Below, piece after piece: positions 58,696 to 64,000 of a stretch of 64,000 nucleotides of DNA. The notes below the pieces were generated by a model. That model saw nothing but the letters and a program-made list of their open reading frames with translations. It was not told the origin of the DNA and searched no databases. Position 1 is the stretch's first letter. Every line of letters starts with the position of its first letter. Made by a program: the position numbers and the translations under genes. The stretch is from Gordonia asplenii (GTDB lineage Bacteria > Actinomycetota > Actinomycetes > Mycobacteriales > Mycobacteriaceae). Where the stretch lies: assembly GCF_012933505.1 (NCBI RefSeq), contig NZ_JABBNB010000024.1, positions 1 through 64,000 on the forward strand, written 5' to 3'.

Positions 58696-60468
58696 CTACT
58701 TCCTCCCCAAGCGCAACACCGAGATCAGCTCCGCGTACGGCCCGATCACATAGGCCACATCCCCGGAATGAAACCGACTGTGCCGCCGCGGATTCCGTTC
58801 CAACTGCCCGGTCTCCGCGTGGGCGATCGCAACCACTCGCGTCGCCGGCGAGAGATCTCGCATCGCGATCCCATCCAGTCCGCCGCCCGGCTCGATGGTC
58901 ACCGCCCCGACCATGAACGATTCCTCCCACACGCTGAACGTACCGAGCACCCGCAGCCCCAGCGCTGCCGAGATGAACCACGGGGCAGCCAGTTCGACGG
59001 TCGAGCGCACGTTGCGAAAACCGAAGCGCGCAGCCACAACTCGGCCGAGGGGCAGGTCGAAGACGCGCAATACCACCGGCACCGACGGGTGGTGCAGGCC
59101 GTCGTCCCAGCGTTCCCCGAGCAACTCCTTGACCACCAACCCGACCTCGATGTTGGCCATCTCGTTCGACGTCAGGATCGCCACCGCCGACGCCCGGGTC
59201 AGTCCCGCCGCGAGCAGCGTTTCGCGTTGTGTCCCGTCGCCGAAAACGACTGCGACGCCGAGCTTCTCCGCGGCGGGCAGATTGCGGTGCTGGCGGTCGA
59301 GTTCGATGGCGACCACTGAATGTCCTTGTGCGATAAGGTCCGCGGCCACCCGGATACCTACCTCACCGAGTCCGACGAGCAGTACGTGCCCGCTCATCAT
59401 CCGCGCACTGCGCCGCCCGGCCGACTGCGTCAGTCGACGACTCACCAGCATCTCCGATACGAACGCCACCAGGATCGCGGTGTTCGTCACGCCGCACACC
59501 ATCAGGAAGATCGCATAGAACCGCAGCATCGGCGGCTGTCCCAGAAAACTGAAGTCGCCGTACCCGACCGTCGCGATCGTCTCCGCCGAAAAATACAGGG
59601 CGTCAAGGAAACTCATTCCAGGCCGACTGTAGGTGTAGCGCAGGAGGAACATCGATGTCACCACCAGCACCGTCATCACACCGAGGGCGCGGAAGAAGTT
59701 GGGGTCGATGTCTTCGCGTAGATCCGACGCCGCGAGGCGCAGCCGCACGAGCGGATTACGACGTCGGGCCCGACGTTCCTCTGGAGCCGTGGTACCGCCC
59801 AATCCGTGGGCCGCGAGCTCCGACGACGTTCCGATCAGCGCCGCCCAGTCACCCGCGGCCACCGGGGTGTCTCGCGGCGGGCACGGCGTCGGCGCGGCGG
59901 CATAGGGATTGTCGACGCCGCGTACGACGGCGATCGGTCCGAGGTCGCCGTAGAGCGATCGAAGCGTTCCGTCGTGGTCGATCGCATCGATCGCGACGGT
60001 CAGGTCGACGCCGGCGACGTCGAGATGATGCGTCGTTCGTTGCAGACAGTCTTCGACGACGGACGGAGCAGCCAGATCGGCGACGGCGAGTACCGCGCCG
60101 GGACCGTTGTCGGCGACCATCGCGTCACGCACCACGACGTTGGCGATCCGCACCACCACCCGGACGTCGGCGCGCAATCTCCGTGCCAGAAGCGCGGTTT
60201 CGAGGTTGACCACGTCGGCCGGGTCGGTGCATACGACGGCGTCGGCGGATTCGATGCCCGCTTCTCGCAGCGCCTGGGCGCCACTCGCTCCGCGTACGAG
60301 GTAGGGGATGTCCCAGCCTTCGAGCACCGCTTCGACTCGCGGTTCGTGCGCGTAGAGCACGACGGCGACCGGTTCGTCGAAAGCGTGCAGCTGCTCGACG
60401 ATCCTGATCCCGAGTAGCTCCAGCCCGCACACAATCGTGTGTCCTTGCAGGGGAATTGCCGAGGCCAT
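58696..60468 (-). CDS. Potassium channel with two TrkA-N (RCK) domains
   Basis: A 590-residue membrane protein. Residues 8-~190 form an RCK/TrkA-N Rossmann domain (HTIVCGLELLGIRIVEQL), ~262-280 and ~315-340 are two transmembrane helices, and the pore between them contains the potassium filter TVGYGD (300-305). Residues ~361-590 form a second TrkA-N domain (GHVLLVGLGEVGIRVAADLI) followed by a TrkA-C part. RCK domains on both sides of a two-helix pore are less common than one C-terminal RCK. ATG 60468 has no clear Shine-Dalgarno. Divergent from a thioesterase gene. Confidence 0.87.
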   Translation of the reverse strand: MASAIPLQGHTIVCGLELLGIRIVEQLHAFDEPVAVVLYAHEPRVEAVLEGWDIPYLVRGASGAQALREAGIESADAVVCTDPADVVNLETALLARRLRADVRVVVRIANVVVRDAMVADNGPGAVLAVADLAAPSVVEDCLQRTTHHLDVAGVDLTVAIDAIDHDGTLRSLYGDLGPIAVVRGVDNPYAAAPTPCPPRDTPVAAGDWAALIGTSSELAAHGLGGTTAPEERRARRRNPLVRLRLAASDLREDIDPNFFRALGVMTVLVVTSMFLLRYTYSRPGMSFLDALYFSAETIATVGYGDFSFLGQPPMLRFYAIFLMVCGVTNTAILVAFVSEMLVSRRLTQSAGRRSARMMSGHVLLVGLGEVGIRVAADLIAQGHSVVAIELDRQHRNLPAAEKLGVAVVFGDGTQRETLLAAGLTRASAVAILTSNEMANIEVGLVVKELLGERWDDGLHHPSVPVVLRVFDLPLGRVVAARFGFRNVRSTVELAAPWFISAALGLRVLGTFSVWEESFMVGAVTIEPGGGLDGIAMRDLSPATRVVAIAHAETGQLERNPRRHSRFHSGDVAYVIGPYAELISVLRLGRK

Positions 60469-60520
60469 GTGCACATCGTCGCACCCGGGGCGGCATGTCG
60501 CCGTGTCTACACTCGAACCT

Positions 60521-60970
60521 ATGGGTGTGTTGTCACGCGAGGGGCCGTTCTGGGACGCCATGGCGGGGCGCACGCCGCAGCCGCCCGCCGCGCGGACGCT
60601 GGGTTTGCAATTCGTCGACGCCGACCCCGGCGCGGGCACCATCGACCTCGCTTTCACAGCTCGCGAGGAGTGGACCAACCCGTTCGGCAACGTGCTCGGG
60701 GCATTCATCGCCGCCATGCTTTACGACACCGTGGGACCGGCGCTGCTGGCGACGCTGGAACCCGACCAGTTCCAGTCGACCGAGGACATCGCCGTCGAAT
60801 TCATCAGGCCGTTGCGGCCCGGTCGGGTCACCGCGCGTGGACGCGTCGTCGAACGAGTCGATGACACGGCGAAACTCGAAGCAACCCTGTTCGACGCCGA
60901 CGGGCCGATTGCGACGTGCACGGCGTCGGCGCGAGTGGTCGGGATCGCGGCGGCGCAGCGCTCGGTTTAG
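60521..60970 (+). CDS. PaaI-family hotdog thioesterase
   Basis: A 149-residue hotdog-fold protein: PAARTLGLQFVDADPGAGTIDLAFTAREEWTNPFGNVLGAFIAAMLYDTVGPALLATL, with NPFGNVLG in place of the usual N-x-x-G-x-x-HGG loop, so the active-site acid is not the standard one. It likely hydrolyses an acyl-CoA. ATG 60521 (no strong Shine-Dalgarno) is preferred; GTG 60503 is possible. The TAG stop at 60968 is the first three bases of a repeat element, as at the CGNR gene. Confidence 0.8.
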   Translation: MGVLSREGPFWDAMAGRTPQPPAARTLGLQFVDADPGAGTIDLAFTAREEWTNPFGNVLGAFIAAMLYDTVGPALLATLEPDQFQSTEDIAVEFIRPLRPGRVTARGRVVERVDDTAKLEATLFDADGPIATCTASARVVGIAAAQRSV

Positions 60971-61178
60971 TGGCGTGTCGCGGCTAATGGTATTGATGTC
61001 GTGCGCGCACCCTGCTTCGCCGCATCCTGCTGGTGAGCGAGGCGAAGCCGAGTCGAAACCACTGTGACGCTGCGGGTTTCGTGATTATCCGGCCGGTGGG
61101 GGTTTCGACTCGCTCCGCTCGCTCAACCGGCAGCGGAACGCAACGGTCATACAACTCTTCAAACGCGACACTCCCACC
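60968..61178. repeat. Module-1 element with terminal inverted repeats
   Basis: It begins TAGTGGCGTGTCGCGGCTAA and ends with AAACGCGACACTCCCACC. It contains internal inverted segments GAGCGAGGCGAAGCCGAGTC and GACTCGCTCCGCTCGCTC plus the GCGGAACGCAACGGTCAT end, as in 27278-27480 (inverse) and 56460-56671. It fills the gap between the thioesterase stop and the convergent E3 stop at 61184. Confidence 0.8.
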
Positions 61179-61183
61179 AATTC

Positions 61184-62554
61184 TCACTCGTGCACGTGCA
61201 GACCCTTCCCAGCGAGCGCCAGCATCGCTTCGCCGAGTGCTTCGTTCTGGGTCGGGTGCGCATGAACGAACGGTGCGACGTCCGACGGCAAGGCCTCCCA
61301 CGCGACAGTCAGCTGTGCTTCGCCGATCAGTTCGCCCACCCGGTCCCCGACCATGTGCACGCCGAGAACCGGCCCGCCCACCGCGCGCACGACCTTGACC
61401 CCGCCGCTCGTCCCGAGAATCCTGCTGCGTCCATTTCCGGCGAGATCGTAGACGATCGATTCGACGTCGCCGAAACGTTCCCGAGCCGATTCTTCGGAAT
61501 ATCCCACCGAAGCGACCTCCGGATGCGAATAGGTGATTCGGGGAATCAGATGATCAGCGACAGGTATCGGTGATAATCCGGCAATATGCTCGGCGATGAA
61601 GATGCCGTGCGCGAAACCCCGATGCGCCAATTGCGGACCTGCCACAATATCGCCGGCCGCATATACATCGGAAAGATTCGTGCGCAAATGATCGTCCGTC
61701 ACCACGAACCCGCGGTCCAGCACGATTCCGTTCTCGGCGTAGCCGGATTCGTCGGTCCGCGGCTCCCGGCCGACGGCGACCAGAAGCACATCGGCGGAGA
61801 GGAACGACCCGTCGGACAACGTGATCCGGACACCGTCATCGGTCTCCGCCGCCGCCGACACCGGCGTCGATGTCCGTACCGAGATTCCCCGACGCCGCAG
61901 GGCGCGTTCGAGCTGCGTCGACGCCCAGTTGTCTTCGCCGGCGACCAACCGGGGCAACGCTTCGACGATAGTCACCTGGGCGTCGAAAGATCGCCAGGCG
62001 CTGGCGAATTCGACGCCGATCACGCCGCCGCCCAACACAATCACGGAGTCTGGGATGTGGTTCAGAGTCAGCGCCTCGGCACTGGTCAGAATGCGCGGCC
62101 CGGCGTCGAATCCCGGCAGCGTACGTGACCGCGACCCGCTGGCGAGTACCACCGAATCACCGGTGTATCGCCGCCCGTCGACGACAATGGTCCGGTCGCC
62201 GACGAATGTCCCGAAACCCTCGACCGTCCGCACCCCGCGCTGCGCCAGCAGTCCGCGCAATCCGGTGTACAGCTTGTCGATGGTGCCGTCTCGGTACTCG
62301 TGCAGCGACTCGATATCGACGCCGTCGAATACCGATCGAACCCCGAATCGGGTCCCGGCACGCGTCATGTCGGCGATCTCCGCCGCGTGGAGAATGGCTT
62401 TGGTCGGAATGCAGCCGTTGTGCAGACACGTCCCGCCGACTTTCCGTGCTTCGATCAGCGTCACCGACTTGTCGAGCTGAGCCGCGCGCAGCGCGCACGC
62501 ATAGCCGGCGGATCCGCCACCCAGAATCAGCACATCACTCTGGTCGGTCTCCAC
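61184..62554 (-). CDS. lpdA: Dihydrolipoyl dehydrogenase (E3)
   Basis: A 456-residue flavoprotein disulfide reductase. FAD motif VLILGGGSAGYACALRAA at ~8-25, redox-active cysteines Cys43 and Cys48 in GGTCLHNGCIPTK, NAD motif VIVLGGGVIGVEFASAW, and the catalytic His433-Glu438 in HAHPTQNEALGE. It reoxidises dihydrolipoyl groups of the E2 encoded just upstream. The start is GTG 62554, which directly follows the E2 stop. It is third in the E1-E2-E3 order, which points to a dedicated E3 for a branched-chain-type complex. The symbol is by function; paralogues may exist elsewhere. Confidence 0.88.
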   Translation of the reverse strand: METDQSDVLILGGGSAGYACALRAAQLDKSVTLIEARKVGGTCLHNGCIPTKAILHAAEIADMTRAGTRFGVRSVFDGVDIESLHEYRDGTIDKLYTGLRGLLAQRGVRTVEGFGTFVGDRTIVVDGRRYTGDSVVLASGSRSRTLPGFDAGPRILTSAEALTLNHIPDSVIVLGGGVIGVEFASAWRSFDAQVTIVEALPRLVAGEDNWASTQLERALRRRGISVRTSTPVSAAAETDDGVRITLSDGSFLSADVLLVAVGREPRTDESGYAENGIVLDRGFVVTDDHLRTNLSDVYAAGDIVAGPQLAHRGFAHGIFIAEHIAGLSPIPVADHLIPRITYSHPEVASVGYSEESARERFGDVESIVYDLAGNGRSRILGTSGGVKVVRAVGGPVLGVHMVGDRVGELIGEAQLTVAWEALPSDVAPFVHAHPTQNEALGEAMLALAGKGLHVHE

Positions 62555-63838
62555 CTAAAGCCTCCCCAGCGCGATCACCGGATTCTCCAGGTAATCTGCG
62601 ACCGCGCGCAGGAAACCGCCTGCGATGCCGCCGTCGCACACCCGATGGTCGAAGGTGAGCGATATCTGCGTGACCTTCCGGACGGTGAGTTGCCCGTCGA
62701 CCACCCACGGGCGGTCGATGATCCGCCCCACTCCGAGAATCGCCGCCTCGGGATGATTGATGATCGGTGTCGAGCCGTCGACGCCGAACACCCCGTAGTT
62801 GTTGAGCGTGAATGTGCCGCCGGAAAGCTCTGTGGGAGAGAGTTTTCCGTCCCGCGCCGACGCGGTGACCGCCGCCAGCCGCGCCGACAGTTCGACGGCG
62901 GAGAGGTCCTCGGCCCGGTCGATGACCGGTACCACCAGCCCGCGCGGTGTCTGCGCGGCGATGCCCAGATGTAGATGCCCATGTTGGGTGATTTCGCCGC
63001 GCGCTGTGTCGACTGTGGCGTTGAGCTCGGGAAAGCGGCTCAGCGCCGCGACTGTCAGCCGTGCGATCAGCGCCAGCAGCGACACACGCTCCGACTCGGG
63101 CAGCGCGGCATTGATCGTCCGGCGGGCATCCACCAGCGCCGTCGCGTCGACGTCGACCCACGTGGTGGCGTCGGGGATTTCCCGGCGGCTCGTCGACAAC
63201 TTGTCGGCGATCGTCTTCCGGAGGCCCCGCAGGGGGATCACCTGATCAACGTGGTCAACCGATGAAACCGAAACCGGCACAACCGATCCCGGAGTAGCAC
63301 TTTCCATACCGACAGAACCGGCGGCCCGCTCGACGTCGGCGCGCCGGATCACCCCACCCGCTCCGGTCGGCGTCACCTGATGCAGGTCAACGCCGGAGCG
63401 CCGAGCCAGGTCACGGACGATCGGGGAGATCACTCGGGGACTGGCAGTGGAGGCAACCGCGGCGAGTGGCGCAACCGACGCGACCCGACGACGGCGTCGC
63501 CGCGTGTCCTCGCTGGTGCCGTAGCCGATGAGCACATTGCCCGAACCGGCCCGTTCCTCCTCCCGATACCGTTGCGCCGCAGGGGAATCAGATGTCTCGA
63601 CGGTTCTGACCGTGATCAGCGGCGCCTCGACCGCGAGCACCTCGCCCGGTGCGCCGTGCAGTTCGGCGACCACGCCGGCGAATGGGATGGGTACTTCCAC
63701 GGCGGCTTTGGCCGTCTCCACCTCGACGACGAGCTGATCGATCGTCACCGTGTCTCCGACGGCCACCTTCCACTCCAGGATGGTCGCCTCGGTCAACCCC
63801 TCGCCCAGATCGGGGAGGCGGAATACGTTGTCGCTCAT
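62555..63838 (-). CDS. 2-oxoacid dehydrogenase E2 (branched-chain-type acyltransferase)
   Basis: A 427-residue E2. One lipoyl domain with Lys44 in VETAKAAVEV, a peripheral-subunit binding domain at ~135-170 (ISPIVRDLARRSGVDLHQVTPTGAGGVIRRADVE), and a catalytic domain ending with DHRVCDGGIAGGF, where His and Asp are the active residues. A single lipoyl domain and the E1-beta/E2/E3 order resemble BkdABC. ATG 63838 overlaps the upstream stop (ATGA). It transfers the acyl group from lipoate to CoA, making for example isobutyryl- or isovaleryl-CoA; the substrate class is inferred. Confidence 0.85.
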   Translation of the reverse strand: MSDNVFRLPDLGEGLTEATILEWKVAVGDTVTIDQLVVEVETAKAAVEVPIPFAGVVAELHGAPGEVLAVEAPLITVRTVETSDSPAAQRYREEERAGSGNVLIGYGTSEDTRRRRRRVASVAPLAAVASTASPRVISPIVRDLARRSGVDLHQVTPTGAGGVIRRADVERAAGSVGMESATPGSVVPVSVSSVDHVDQVIPLRGLRKTIADKLSTSRREIPDATTWVDVDATALVDARRTINAALPESERVSLLALIARLTVAALSRFPELNATVDTARGEITQHGHLHLGIAAQTPRGLVVPVIDRAEDLSAVELSARLAAVTASARDGKLSPTELSGGTFTLNNYGVFGVDGSTPIINHPEAAILGVGRIIDRPWVVDGQLTVRKVTQISLTFDHRVCDGGIAGGFLRAVADYLENPVIALGRL

Positions 63839-64000
63839 GCTGACACGTCCCAACGGGTATCCGGGGTGTCATTCCACTGCAGGCGCTCGACGGTATCGAG
63901 GATACGGTCGACGCCGGGCAGGTACGTGCGCTCGAGTTTCGGCGCGGGATAGGGGATGTCGAAGCCGCTGACTCGCAGTACCGGCGCCTGCAGGTGGTGA
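63835..64000 (-). CDS. 2-oxoacid dehydrogenase E1-beta, 3' end (partial)
   Basis: The last ~54 codons of an E1-beta subunit enter from the window edge: LRVSGFDIPYPAPKLERTYL followed by PGVDRILDTVERLQWNDTPD, then a stop overlapping the E2 start (ATGA). The FDxPYPAPKLE-YLP pattern is typical of the C-terminal transketolase domain of branched-chain and pyruvate E1-beta subunits. The N-terminal part lies beyond the window. Confidence 0.82.
   Translation of the reverse strand, partial: HHLQAPVLRVSGFDIPYPAPKLERTYLPGVDRILDTVERLQWNDTPDTRWDVSA

Overview
The window is high-GC DNA with dense, often 1-8 nt overlapping genes, GTG starts and large TetR/PucR/ArsR/MarR, acyl-CoA dehydrogenase, AMP-ligase and crotonase families. 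A luciferase-like enzyme of F420-dependent type and an EthA-like Baeyer-Villiger monooxygenase point to a Mycobacteriales actinobacterium. Short CTGGTTGAGCC-type and GAGTGCCGAAGCGAGG-type intergenic repeats resemble those I associate with Gordonia; the genus is an inference. I see no rRNA, tRNA, CRISPR array or transposase gene.

Layout. 0-4 kb: a PucR/CdaR-type regulator, a small secreted protein with a clean terminator, a LicD-like/methyltransferase fusion and a coiled-coil protein. 4-23 kb: an amine catabolism island. A leftward operon (membrane protein, MFS transporter, DAO/PuuB-like oxidase) diverges from a rightward operon (EthA-like BVMO, alpha/beta hydrolase, flavin amine oxidase). Two regulators (TetR, PucR) follow. 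A seven-gene coupled operon comes next: APC permease, SCP2-like protein, glutamine synthetase-like ligase, class-I glutamine-amidotransferase-like hydrolase, an AMP-ligase/crotonase fusion, alcohol dehydrogenase and aldehyde dehydrogenase. Together these could take an amine through a ketone, ester or lactone, hydroxy acid and acid to an acyl-CoA, with a parallel gamma-glutamylation route.

23-28 kb: tandem repeats, an ArsR-SRPBCC-reductase operon, a hypothetical gene with a twice-frameshifted upstream partner, and a composite non-coding repeat. 28-51 kb: a second catabolic cluster (crotonases, HSL-type hydrolase, two SnoaL-like proteins, flavin reductase, paired acyl-CoA dehydrogenases, VOC protein, amidohydrolase, LLM oxidoreductase, two MDR enzymes, ThDP enzyme, AMP-ligase, aldehyde dehydrogenase, degenerate thiolase, NIPSNAP, SDR). 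Its divergent promoters share a palindrome close to TAGATAGATYRATCTA, also found beside the TetR gene at 48.7-49.3 kb. This makes it look like one repressor regulon for an acid, terpenoid-like or aromatic substrate that I cannot name.

51-64 kb: an auto-regulated TetR plus a paralogue of the first regulator, an MFS/MarR pair around a perfect 28-bp palindrome, a second and inverted copy of the composite repeat, a CGNR protein, VOC and FMN-binding proteins, a potassium channel with two RCK domains, a thioesterase, a ~205-bp element with terminal inverted repeats, and the E3, E2 and (partial) E1-beta genes of a branched-chain-type 2-oxoacid dehydrogenase.
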